Below are positions 56,391 through 64,000 of a stretch of DNA of 64,000 nt, piece by piece. Below the pieces are notes generated by a model. That model was not told the DNA's origin. It worked only from the letters and a program-made list of their open reading frames with translations, and did no database searches. The first letter of the stretch is position 1. Each line of letters begins with the position of its first letter. Source of the DNA: Campylobacter sp. RM16189 (GTDB lineage: Bacteria; Campylobacterota; Campylobacteria; Campylobacterales; Campylobacteraceae); NCBI RefSeq assembly GCF_012978815.1, contig NZ_LIWR01000002.1, forward strand, positions 186,001-250,000, given 5' to 3'. A program made the position numbers and the translations under genes.

Positions 56391-57137
56391 GTGAAAGGAG
56401 CGGCTTTTATAACCGGAGCAACATCCGGATTTGGCGATGCGATAGCAAGAAGGCTATCAAAAGAGGGTTATAAAATAGTAGCCCTAGGGCGCCGAAGAGA
56501 TAGGTTGGAAAAATTAGCTAAGGAGCTAAAAAATACTCATATAATAGAGTGTGACATTAGGGATAAGGATGCTGTTTTGGAGGCTGTAAAAAATATTCCG
56601 GAATCTTACAGGGATATTGAAATTTTAGTTAATAATGCAGGTCTCGCACTAGGCATAGATGGAATATTGCAAACAAGTGTGGATGACCTTGAAACAATGA
56701 TAGATACTAATATAAAAGGGCTTTTGTACTCCACTAAAGCTGTTTTGCCCATAATGGCTGCTAGAAAGAGCGGATATGTATTTAACCTAGGATCTACTGC
56801 CGGCGCTTGGCCATATCCTGGAAGTCACGTATATGGAGCTTCTAAGGCCTTTGTTAAGCAGTTTAGTAGGAATATAAGAAATGATTTAAAAGGAACCGGT
56901 ATTCGTGTGACAGAGATTGCGCCCGGTATTTGCAAGACAGAATTTAGCGAAGTGAGGTTTAAAGGTGATATAGAGCGTGCTAATGAGGTTTATGCGGGCG
57001 TTGAGCCTATAACCGCGCAAGATATAGCGACTATTGTTGTAAACTGTATAAATATGCCAAAGCATGTGAATATAAACATTGTAGAGCTGATGGCTACTGC
57101 TCAGACTTGGGCAGGGCTTCATGTGGAGAAAAATTAA
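56391..57137 (+). CDS. Short-chain dehydrogenase/reductase
   Basis: 248-aa SDR of the YdfG (NADP-dependent hydroxy-acid dehydrogenase) type. The cofactor motif is GATSGFG, followed by the NNAG motif in LVNNAGLALG, the Ser in NLGSTAG and the YGASKAF Tyr/Lys pair. GTG 56388 and GTG 56391 are both possible; GAAGGGG fits the second better. The last residues are close to those of YdfG-type enzymes, which oxidise serine and similar 3-hydroxy acids. Confidence 0.88.
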   Translation: MKGAAFITGATSGFGDAIARRLSKEGYKIVALGRRRDRLEKLAKELKNTHIIECDIRDKDAVLEAVKNIPESYRDIEILVNNAGLALGIDGILQTSVDDLETMIDTNIKGLLYSTKAVLPIMAARKSGYVFNLGSTAGAWPYPGSHVYGASKAFVKQFSRNIRNDLKGTGIRVTEIAPGICKTEFSEVRFKGDIERANEVYAGVEPITAQDIATIVVNCINMPKHVNINIVELMATAQTWAGLHVEKN

Positions 57138-57158
57138 ATTTAATACAAAGGAAAGAGA

Positions 57159-58847
57159 GTGCAAAGATTTTTATTCTTATTTTTATTGCCTATCTTGGCT
57201 TTTGCCGTAGATCCTGAAGTGGCGGCAAAAAATGCCCAGATATTTGGTATTTGGACACTTGTGCCACCTGTTGTGGCTATAGTTTTGGCATTTATAACAA
57301 AAGATGTTATTTTGTCTCTTTTTATAGGTGTGTTTAGTGGAACATATCTAATAAATATAGCAGACAACGGTGCTTTTACCTCTTTTGTGAAGGGTTTTAT
57401 CAGCATAGTTCAGCGTATAGTAGGCTCAATGGCCGATAGCTGGAATGCCGGTATTATACTTCAGGTTCTTTGTATAGGGGGTGTTGTTGCATTAATTACA
57501 AAGATGGGTGGCACTAAGGCTGTAGCACTATGGCTTAGCAAGAGAGCAAAGACCGGAGTTTCTGCACAGATTTCAACCTGGGTTATGGGACTATTCGTAT
57601 TTTTTGACGACTATGCAAACGCTTTGATTGTAGGCCCAATTATGCGCCCTATAACTGATAAATTTAAGGTTAGTCGCGAAAAGCTAGCCTTTATCATAGA
57701 TGCTACCGCCGCTCCAATAGCTGGCATAGCCATCATTTCTACCTGGGTAGGGCTTGAAATTTCACTTATTAAAAACGGATATGAGCTAATAGGAATAACA
57801 GATATAAACGCCTTTGGAATATTTGTAGAGACAATTCCTTATAGATTTTACAATCTATTTATGCTCTTTTTTATAGTTTGTACCGCTTTTATGGGACGAG
57901 AATTTGGAGGTATGCTAAAGGCTGAGAGGAGAGCTCGCACAGGAGAGCTTCACTCAATCAAGTCAAGAATGGTGGATGTTGAAGATAAGACTCTTGAGCC
58001 AAAAGAGGGTATAAAGCTTCAAAGTTCAAATGCTGTTATTCCACTTTTAGTCCTTATAATAGGCGCATTTGTCAGCTTTTATTTCAGCGGATTAAATGCC
58101 TTGCAAGGAGAGACTCTTGAAAAAGCCACGGCAAATCCGTTTACTTTTGAAACGTTTAGAGAGACATTTGGTAATGCCGATGCGTCCGTCGCTCTATTTC
58201 AATCCGCGCTTTTAGCGACTATAGTTGCGATATTTATAGGTATATATAGAAAAATATTCAGCGTAAAAGAGGCTATTGAGACCTGGGTTAAAGGCTGGAA
58301 AACAATGATAGTAACGATTGTTATCTTGCTTCTTGCATGGAGCTTAAGCTCTGTTATAAAAGAGCTTGGCACATCAAGATATCTTGTCGATATGCTATCT
58401 TCCGCTACGCCTAAGATAGTCCTTCCTGCAGCTGTATTCATATTGGGTTCATTTATATCTTTTTCTACAGGTACAAGCTATGGAACAATGGGAATTTTAA
58501 TGCCTCTTGCCATCCCTCTTGCAAATGCTGTAGGAGTAAATAGCGGACTTGAAGGAGACGCACTTCATGCCTATATGATAGTAAATATCTCAGCTGTTTT
58601 AACCGGAGCCATATTTGGCGATCACTGTTCACCGATATCAGACACAACAATACTTTCATCAATGGGTGCAGGATGTAATCACATAGATCACGTTCAAACA
58701 CAGATGCCTTATGCTCTAAGCATATGCGCAGTAAGTATTCTTGTAGGTTATATGCCTGTATCATTAGGGCTTAGTATATGGTTTGCTCTTCCTCTTGGCT
58801 TTTTGGCAGTAGTGTTATTGGTTAGATTTGTAGGACAGAAAGTTTAA
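57159..58847 (+). CDS. NhaC family Na+/H+ antiporter
   Basis: 562-aa membrane antiporter of the NhaC/Na_H_antiporter family. A short signal-like segment (MQRFLFLFLLPILAFA) begins the protein, then about ten to twelve helices; the family segments FFDDYANALIVGP and the SFSTGTSYGTMGI-like and GDHCSPISDTTILSS stretches, the last in a late helix, are clear. The start is GTG 57159 after AAGGAAAG. Na+ is the likely ion; malate/lactate exchange occurs in related proteins. Confidence 0.88.
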   Translation: MQRFLFLFLLPILAFAVDPEVAAKNAQIFGIWTLVPPVVAIVLAFITKDVILSLFIGVFSGTYLINIADNGAFTSFVKGFISIVQRIVGSMADSWNAGIILQVLCIGGVVALITKMGGTKAVALWLSKRAKTGVSAQISTWVMGLFVFFDDYANALIVGPIMRPITDKFKVSREKLAFIIDATAAPIAGIAIISTWVGLEISLIKNGYELIGITDINAFGIFVETIPYRFYNLFMLFFIVCTAFMGREFGGMLKAERRARTGELHSIKSRMVDVEDKTLEPKEGIKLQSSNAVIPLLVLIIGAFVSFYFSGLNALQGETLEKATANPFTFETFRETFGNADASVALFQSALLATIVAIFIGIYRKIFSVKEAIETWVKGWKTMIVTIVILLLAWSLSSVIKELGTSRYLVDMLSSATPKIVLPAAVFILGSFISFSTGTSYGTMGILMPLAIPLANAVGVNSGLEGDALHAYMIVNISAVLTGAIFGDHCSPISDTTILSSMGAGCNHIDHVQTQMPYALSICAVSILVGYMPVSLGLSIWFALPLGFLAVVLLVRFVGQKV

Positions 58848-58848
58848 T

Positions 58849-59958
58849 TTGAGTTTAGATTGTAAATTTGTTTCAGAGTGCGGAAGCTGCACTCTGAATT
58901 TACCTTATATCGAGCAAATAGAATTCAAAAAAGAGTATATTAAGCGAGAATTTAAAGATTTTTATGCCGGAGAGTTTGAATTTTTTGCTTCGGAACCAAT
59001 CTGTTATCGTGGTAGAGCAGAGTTTGGAATTTATCACGACAAAGACAAGATAAGTTACTCTATGCGTGGCAAAAATCAAAAATTTGTAATGATTGATGAG
59101 TGTTTAAAGGTTGATTCCAAAATAGCCGCTCTTATGCTGCCTCTTTTAAGATATATAGAAACAAATAGAAATTTAAGAGATAAAATTTTTGGAGTCGAGT
59201 TTATATCAACCAAAGATGAGCTTTTAGTAGTGCTTTTGTACCACAAGGATATTTCAAATTTAAAGAGTGAATTTGACAGCCTGGCACAAGAATTTGGAAT
59301 TTTTGTTATCGCAAGAAGTAGGGGCAAAAAACTGATAAGTGGAAACGAAAATTTAAAAGAAAGATTGAATATACTTCAAAGAGAGTATAAATTTATCTTG
59401 GGTGATGGAGCCTTTATTCAACCAAATAGAGTAGTCAATGAAAAGATGATAGGTTGGGCTAAAGATTGTGTAAAAGATAGCCATGATATGCTTGAGATGT
59501 ATTGCGGGCATGGAAATTTTACTATTCCGATGGCTGATAAATTTAATAAAATTTTAGCCACGGAAATTTCAAAGAAGTCAATTGATAATGCGCTTAAAAA
59601 TTGTGAATTAAACGGTGTTGATAATATAAAATTTATTAGACTTTCGGCAGATGAGCTTATGCAAGCTTTTGCTGGTGTGAGAGAATTTAATCGTCTAAGA
59701 GGAGTAAATTTAAGCGAATTTAACTTCTCTCATATCTTAGTAGATCCTCCTCGCGCAGGTCTTGAGGCAAGTGTAATAAATTTTATAAAAAATTATAAAA
59801 ACATAATCTACATATCCTGTAATCCGTCTACTTTGAAAGATAATTTAAAAGAGCTTATCAGAAGTCATGAGATCAAGAAATTTGCAATTTTTGATCAGTT
59901 TGCCAATACTGCTCATATAGAGTGCGGAGTGCTTTTAAGGAGCAAAAATGATAATTGA
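58849..59958 (+). CDS. trmA: tRNA (uracil-5-)-methyltransferase
   Basis: Makes m5U54 (T) in the T-loop of tRNAs with SAM. The nucleophile is C324 in YISCNPSTL and the catalytic base E358 in HIECG, the same positions as in E. coli TrmA; SAM-site MYCGHGNFT and DPPRAGLE are present. It starts with TTG 58849, 1 nt after the antiporter stop, and overlaps the next gene by 11 nt. An N-terminal CGSC segment is present. Confidence 0.93.
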   Translation: MSLDCKFVSECGSCTLNLPYIEQIEFKKEYIKREFKDFYAGEFEFFASEPICYRGRAEFGIYHDKDKISYSMRGKNQKFVMIDECLKVDSKIAALMLPLLRYIETNRNLRDKIFGVEFISTKDELLVVLLYHKDISNLKSEFDSLAQEFGIFVIARSRGKKLISGNENLKERLNILQREYKFILGDGAFIQPNRVVNEKMIGWAKDCVKDSHDMLEMYCGHGNFTIPMADKFNKILATEISKKSIDNALKNCELNGVDNIKFIRLSADELMQAFAGVREFNRLRGVNLSEFNFSHILVDPPRAGLEASVINFIKNYKNIIYISCNPSTLKDNLKELIRSHEIKKFAIFDQFANTAHIECGVLLRSKNDN

Positions 59959-60352
59959 TGATATATTAAAAACATCTAAAAATATAGCTATAGTAGGTCT
60001 AAGTCCAGACGAGAGCAAGGCTAGCAATATGGTAGCCAAATTTCTAATCAAAGAAGGATTTAATATCTTTCCAATTTATCCTAAAGAAGATGAAATTTTA
60101 GGTCGAAAAGTCTATAGAAATTTAAGTGAGATAGATGAAAAGATAGATATAGCTGTTATGTTTAGAAAAGGCGAATTTGCTGAAAATTTGATAATGGAAG
60201 TCATAAATTTAGGCATTAAAACTCTTTGGCTTCAACTTGGTATCACAAATAAAAATGCTAAAATAATAGCTGAAGAAAATAATATAAATTTTGTCGAAGA
60301 TAAATGTATAAAAGTAGAGTTAGAGAGGTTGAAAAATGATATCGTTAAATAA
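59948..60352 (+). CDS. CoA-binding domain protein, YccU-like
   Basis: 134-aa Rossmann-fold protein of the CoA-binding (YccU) family: VGLSPDESKASNMVAKFL at the start and KTLWLQLGITNKNA with the YccU-type WLQ segment, then EDKCIKVEL at the end. Its role is unknown. It overlaps trmA by 11 nt and ilvA by 17 nt, so all three are co-translated. Confidence 0.88.
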   Translation: MIIDDILKTSKNIAIVGLSPDESKASNMVAKFLIKEGFNIFPIYPKEDEILGRKVYRNLSEIDEKIDIAVMFRKGEFAENLIMEVINLGIKTLWLQLGITNKNAKIIAEENNINFVEDKCIKVELERLKNDIVK

Positions 60353-61547
60353 AATAATACAAGCCAAACGCACCATAAGCGGATTTGTAGATAAAACTCC
60401 TTTTGCATATAGCACTAGACTTAGCCAGATGAGTGGAGCTAGCGTATATCTAAAAAAAGAGAATTTGCAACGTACTGGTGCATATAAAATAAGAGGTGCA
60501 TATAATAAGATAGCAAATTTGAGCGAAGAAGAGCGCAATAAGGGTGTCGTGGCTGCAAGTGCCGGAAATCATGCGCAAGGTGTCGCTTTAAGCGCTAGAG
60601 AGTTTGGAGCTAAGGCTATTATCGTTATGCCTGAATCTACACCACTTTTAAAGGTTGCCGGTACTAAGGCTCTTGGTGCAGAGGTTTTGTTAAGCGGAGA
60701 TAATTTTGACGAAGCTTATGAATTTGCCGTATCTTATGCTAAAGAAAATGGAATGAGCTTCATACATCCATTTAATGATGAATTTGTAATGGCTGGTCAA
60801 GGAACAGTAGGGCTTGAAATGCTTGACGAGATAGCCGATCTTGATATGATAATAGTTCCTGTTGGCGGTGGCGGGCTAATAAGTGGTGTAGCAAGCTGTG
60901 TAAAGCAGGTAAATCCGGATATTAAAGTAATCGGAGTAAGCGCAAAGGGCGCTCCTGCAATGTATAATAGCTTCAATGCAAAAAAAGTTATAAACTCAAA
61001 ATCGGTTCGTACGATAGCCGATGGAATCGCTGTTAGAGATGCTAGTGAGATAACTTTGGCTCATATTGTTGAGTGCGTTGATGAGATAGTGCAGGTAGAT
61101 GATGAGGAGATAGCCAATGCGATCTTGTATCTTTTGGAAAATCAAAAGATAGTCGTAGAAGGTGCAGGGGCTGTAGGAGTAGCATGTGTCATGCATGGCA
61201 AGGTTAATGTCAAGAAAGGCTCTAAAATAGGCATAGTCTTAAGTGGCGGTAATATCGACGTGCAGATGCTAAATATAATAATAGAAAAAGGTCTTATCAA
61301 GTCATCTCGCAAGATGATTATACAAGTAACATTGATAGATAAGCCGGGTGCGCTTTTAAGCCTAACTGATGCGCTTAAAGCGGCGAATGCAAATATAGTT
61401 AAGATTGATTATGATAGATTTTCTACCGAGCTTGAGTATGGCGATGCCAGCATTATCATAACACTTGAGACAAAGGGCAAGGATCATCAGGAGCAGGTTA
61501 GCAAGAGCTTAAAAGGCGCAGGATTTGAGTTTAGGCAAATTTTTTAA
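60336..61547 (+). CDS. ilvA: Threonine dehydratase with ACT domain
   Basis: PLP enzyme that deaminates threonine to 2-oxobutyrate, the first step to isoleucine. K51 in TGAYKIRGA binds PLP, and the Gly loop is VPVGGGGLISG. A single ACT domain (IIQVTLIDKPGALLSLTDALK) forms the C-terminal 80 residues, giving 403 aa; enteric IlvA has two such domains (514 aa) and catabolic TdcB has none. Feedback through the ACT domain is likely. It overlaps the CoA-binding gene by 17 nt. Confidence 0.93.
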   Translation: MISLNKIIQAKRTISGFVDKTPFAYSTRLSQMSGASVYLKKENLQRTGAYKIRGAYNKIANLSEEERNKGVVAASAGNHAQGVALSAREFGAKAIIVMPESTPLLKVAGTKALGAEVLLSGDNFDEAYEFAVSYAKENGMSFIHPFNDEFVMAGQGTVGLEMLDEIADLDMIIVPVGGGGLISGVASCVKQVNPDIKVIGVSAKGAPAMYNSFNAKKVINSKSVRTIADGIAVRDASEITLAHIVECVDEIVQVDDEEIANAILYLLENQKIVVEGAGAVGVACVMHGKVNVKKGSKIGIVLSGGNIDVQMLNIIIEKGLIKSSRKMIIQVTLIDKPGALLSLTDALKAANANIVKIDYDRFSTELEYGDASIIITLETKGKDHQEQVSKSLKGAGFEFRQIF

Positions 61548-61614
61548 TATAAAGTAGTGACATTAATACTAAATTCATTATTTTTTGGTAAATAGGCTTT
61601 AAAAAGGAGAATAT

Positions 61615-62304
61615 ATGATTGATTATATGATTTTAGCGCTTATGGCTTTTTTATTGGTTGTAGTTTTTATGCTGTTTAAAATTGTTAAAATTTCAAGCAG
61701 CAATCGAGCTAGCAAAGCTTCTATAAGCAATGAGATATTACAGCTTAAGTCTATCGGTGAGCTTTCCGTTTTTCAAGTCTATAGCAAGGAAATAGTAACA
61801 AAGACTGATCATGCATTTGGAAGCTTTGGTAAAGAATATTTAAGATGGCTGGTAAGCGAGAAAAAACTATCGATGATATTTGAATTTGAGATAAATTTCA
61901 TATATGATCTAACCAGTCCAAAGATGGATATAATAAATATTGCAAACAGCGAATATCTAATAGTAATGCCTCCATGTAAATATAAATTTTCGATTGCTAA
62001 TATGAAATTTTATGATGAGAAAAACGGTAAATTTATTCCATTTTTATTGCCCGACTCACTAAATGGCTTTTTTGGAAGCACATTTAGAGAAGAGGATAAA
62101 AATAGACTTATAGAAGAGGCTAGAAATGAGGTTGAAAAGATGTCTGTTAAGTTAATTTCTGAGCTTCAAAGCAAAATTCATAAATCTGCTCGCGATACTC
62201 TTGAGGCTATTGCTAAAAGCTTTGGGGCTAGGGCTGTTAAATTTGAATTTCATGATGATGATGAGCCGCTTGGCGGAAGATTAAATCTACAAAATGTAGC
62301 TTAA
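61615..62304 (+). CDS. DUF4230 family membrane-anchored protein
   Basis: 229 aa with one N-terminal transmembrane helix (residues 3-22). The soluble part matches DUF4230: ISNEILQLKSIGELSVFQ, then SMIFEFEINFIYDLTSP and IVMPPCKYKFSI, followed by a long C-terminal amphipathic helix and an acidic loop. An AAAGGAG site precedes the ATG. Function of the family is unknown. Confidence 0.78.
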   Translation: MIDYMILALMAFLLVVVFMLFKIVKISSSNRASKASISNEILQLKSIGELSVFQVYSKEIVTKTDHAFGSFGKEYLRWLVSEKKLSMIFEFEINFIYDLTSPKMDIINIANSEYLIVMPPCKYKFSIANMKFYDEKNGKFIPFLLPDSLNGFFGSTFREEDKNRLIEEARNEVEKMSVKLISELQSKIHKSARDTLEAIAKSFGARAVKFEFHDDDEPLGGRLNLQNVA

Positions 62305-62441
62305 ATTTACTTTGTTTGATTATACGTATGTTATCAGGAAAGCTTTTATGGCTTTTCTTGCTTACTATTTTTTATATTGATACTTATTGATATGCTATAA
62401 AATCAATTGGATAAAATTTAAGAAATTTATAAAAAAGGTTT

Positions 62442-63134
62442 ATGGTGGGGATTGTAAAGGCCTTATTGATAGGCAAAGTTCAAACTTATGGAGATGAAAA
62501 TGCGGCCAATTCGATAAATAAAATTTGGCAAAGCGCGATATTTAAAACAGCGACAAATGATGAAATTTATGCTGATAAATTCGGCTTTCATGGCGATGAG
62601 GTGGCTGATAAGAAGCATCACGGCGGAGCAGAGAAGGCTATATTTGCAAACTCTTATGAAAATTATCCTGTTTGGAGTGAGTTTTTGGGCTTAAATAATT
62701 TGCCTTTTGGTGCGATGGGTGAGAATTTAACTATCTCGGGCATACATGAAGAAAGCGTATATATAGGTGATGTGCATAAGATCGGCTCGCTTGTGCTTCA
62801 AGTAAGCCAGCCTAGAAAGCCATGTTTTAAGCTCTCAAAGCGCTGGATGAACGCAGGAGTGGCAAAAGAAATTTTTAGAAGCGGACTAAGCGGCTGGTAT
62901 TATAGAGTGCTTGAGGCGGGCGCTTGCAAGGCGGGCGATAGTGTCGAGATGGTCTCTAGGGATGACAGCTCTATGAGTGTGGCTGATGTAAATCGTGTCT
63001 TTTATGCGCCTAAAGAAAATGCAAATTTGATAGATAAATTTATGAATTTACGTTGTCTTAGTGTCGGTTGGCAAGATGATCTTAAAAAGCGTATTGAAGG
63101 CGTTTATGATACATCTTATATGGATATAATTTAG
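62442..63134 (+). CDS. MOSC domain protein, YiiM-like
   Basis: 230-aa protein. HHGGAEKAIFA (59-69) and QPRKPCFKL (123-131) with the conserved cysteine C128 define the MOSC fold, and a YiiM-type 3-alpha C-terminal part follows. Such proteins take part in molybdopterin-dependent reduction of N-hydroxylated compounds in E. coli (YiiM). AAAAAGGTTT is a usable ribosome binding site. Substrate here is unknown. Confidence 0.87.
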   Translation: MVGIVKALLIGKVQTYGDENAANSINKIWQSAIFKTATNDEIYADKFGFHGDEVADKKHHGGAEKAIFANSYENYPVWSEFLGLNNLPFGAMGENLTISGIHEESVYIGDVHKIGSLVLQVSQPRKPCFKLSKRWMNAGVAKEIFRSGLSGWYYRVLEAGACKAGDSVEMVSRDDSSMSVADVNRVFYAPKENANLIDKFMNLRCLSVGWQDDLKKRIEGVYDTSYMDII

Positions 63135-63240
63135 GTTTTTATTTTGTAGCGCATATAGTTAAATTTGCATCGTTTTTATATGAGTACTTTTTAATATATT
63201 TAAATTTTGTTTGAAACTTCGTTATTTTAGCGCTAAAGTC

Positions 63241-63269
63241 TTGACAAATTTTAAAAAAGTGAATATAAT
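63241..63269 (+). promoter_or_regulatory. Consensus sigma-70 promoter of the tRNA pair
   Basis: TTGACA at 63241-63246, exactly 17 nt, then TATAAT at 63264-63269; both boxes are perfect. The first tRNA begins 21 nt further on. Confidence 0.85.
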
Positions 63270-63289
63270 CACGTTTTCTTATTCGGTAT

Positions 63290-63364
63290 TGGGGTATCGC
63301 CAAGCGGTAAGGCATCAGGTTTTGGTCCTGACATTCAGAGGTTCGAATCCTCTTACCCCATCCA
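63290..63364 (+). tRNA. tRNA-Gln (anticodon TTG)
   Basis: Cloverleaf of 75 nt: acceptor TGGGGTA pairs with TACCCCA, the anticodon stem TCAGG/CCTGA holds the loop TTTTGGT with anticodon TTG, and the T-arm is AGAGGTTCGAATCCTCT. CCA is encoded. It is the first of two tRNAs on one promoter, 10 nt before the next. Confidence 0.95.
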
Positions 63365-63374
63365 CTTTTATTAT

Positions 63375-63449
<75 letters not shown>

Positions 63450-63615
63450 AGTAACTTTTTCTGCTTTTTTCTCTTAAGTTTTTAACTTTTTCCAAAACTT
63501 TCTAAAACTACGATATTTTCGACTGTTAAACTATTGCATCAATACTATTTTTAGCTTAAACTTTTCTTTATTTTTCCTTAAATTTCATATTTTTGGTATA
63601 ATTTTCCAAAAAAAA

Positions 63616-63679
63616 GTGAGTCATATGTGAGTCACTATAAATCTACTGACTCACCTAAAAGTGAGTCACTTGTGAGCCA
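63616..63679. repeat. Cluster of five GTGAGTCA-type 8-bp repeats
   Basis: GTGAGTCA at 63616-63623, 63627-63634 and 63661-63668, GTGAGCCA at 63672-63679, and the inverted copy TGACTCAC at 63647-63654. The two direct pairs are each spaced 11 bp, one helical turn. They lie between the tRNA and the integrase start, where integrase arm sites or an operator are expected. Confidence 0.7.
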
Positions 63680-63696
63680 CTTATAAAAGGAATGAT

Positions 63697-64000
63697 ATGC
63701 CACAAATCATAGAGATAAGCACTGAAAAAGAAATAATGTCTATTGAAGCCGATGAGAATAGAAAATCCGTTAGCGTTAAAGGTGTTAAGGGGCTAAAACT
63801 ATTTATTTTTCCATCCGGCAAGAAAATTTTTAAAATCAAATACCGTAATGAAAGTGGTGTATATACGACCACGGTTATTGGAGAGTGGGTAAAGGGCATA
63901 TATGGGATAAAAGAAGCCATAAGAGATTCAGCACCTTATTTGTCAAAAATTTCTGCCAATGAACCTATTGCAAAAGATGCTATTAGAACTTTTAATGATA
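63697..64000 (+). CDS. Tyrosine recombinase (integrase), N-terminal part, runs off the window
   Basis: The frame is open from the ATG at 63697 (AAGGA 5 nt before it) to the last base, 101 codons. The segment GLKLFIFPSGKKIFKIKYR followed by VIGEW, and GIKEAIRDSAPYLSKI, matches the N-terminal arm-DNA-binding domain (DUF4102 type) of P4-like integrases, which insert islands at tRNA genes. The catalytic domain lies beyond the window, so identification rests on the N-terminus and the tRNA context. Confidence 0.75.
   Translation, partial: MPQIIEISTEKEIMSIEADENRKSVSVKGVKGLKLFIFPSGKKIFKIKYRNESGVYTTTVIGEWVKGIYGIKEAIRDSAPYLSKISANEPIAKDAIRTFND

Overview
The window looks like chromosomal DNA of a Campylobacter species (Campylobacterota), probably outside the C. 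jejuni/C. coli group; I do not name a species. The reasons are the low GC content, the gene dress (split flagellar clusters with FlgM, FlgN and FlaG, an isolated atpB, a UbiD-like decarboxylase fitting futalosine-route menaquinone synthesis) and gene orders that I recall from C. jejuni: the blocks resembling Cj0539-0546, Cj1456-1466 and Cj0495-0499. Genes are tightly packed, often with 1-4 nt stop/start overlaps, and TTG or GTG starts are common at coupled junctions.

Layout. 1-4.6 kb: end of a cation/proton antiporter, an orphan membrane protein, metY, and a HAD phosphatase pair. 5.0-13.5 kb: a long co-directional run with polyprenyl synthase, hemA, proS, fxsA, hemC and a UbiD family decarboxylase (isoprenoid quinone and haem supply). 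13.7-18.7 kb: a complete liv branched-chain amino acid ABC transporter (livJ-H-M-G-F) followed by a membrane-anchored protein that resembles a PD-(D/E)XK nuclease. 18.7-21.5 kb, minus strand: a Tat-exported iron-sulfur protein with a cytochrome b partner but no catalytic subunit, then a DUF5644-like protein. 21.5-24.8 kb: thiL, truD, an exported EF-hand protein, an S51 peptidase and the RNase P RNA gene, whose promoter lies in the end of the peptidase gene.

25.4-33.9 kb is a flagellar region: flaG-fliD-fliS plus a small downstream gene on the minus strand, facing away from rsmD-like, flgI, flgJ, flgM, flgN and flgK on the plus strand. Promoter-like sites for sigma-28 and sigma-54 are readable before flaG, flgM and flgI, and a hairpin masks the ribosome binding site of flgN. 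34-41.4 kb: sodC, a TSUP permease, atpB, gatB-gpsA, an exported NagZ-like GH3 enzyme and an AbgA-like amidohydrolase, with several clear terminators. 41.6-46.6 kb, minus strand: pyrB-pyrC, then two unfamiliar genes (one with two tandem CPCC cysteine modules), a small membrane protein and rarD. 46.7-63.1 kb: class II DAHP synthase, an FAD oxidoreductase, a large coiled-coil membrane protein, a methyltransferase/YkgJ/TPR/trpC/HIT run, an exported ankyrin protein, an SDR, an NhaC-type antiporter, trmA, a CoA-binding protein, ilvA, a DUF4230 protein and a MOSC protein.

The right end is the edge of a probable mobile island: a consensus sigma-70 promoter drives tRNA-Gln and initiator tRNA-Met, and 250 bp further on an integrase gene begins behind a cluster of five 8-bp repeats and runs off the window. 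Most of the window is ordinary core genome; the accessory or poorly explained parts are 1.5-2.1, 18.3-20.3, 44.0-45.0, 49.2-51.3 kb and the right edge.
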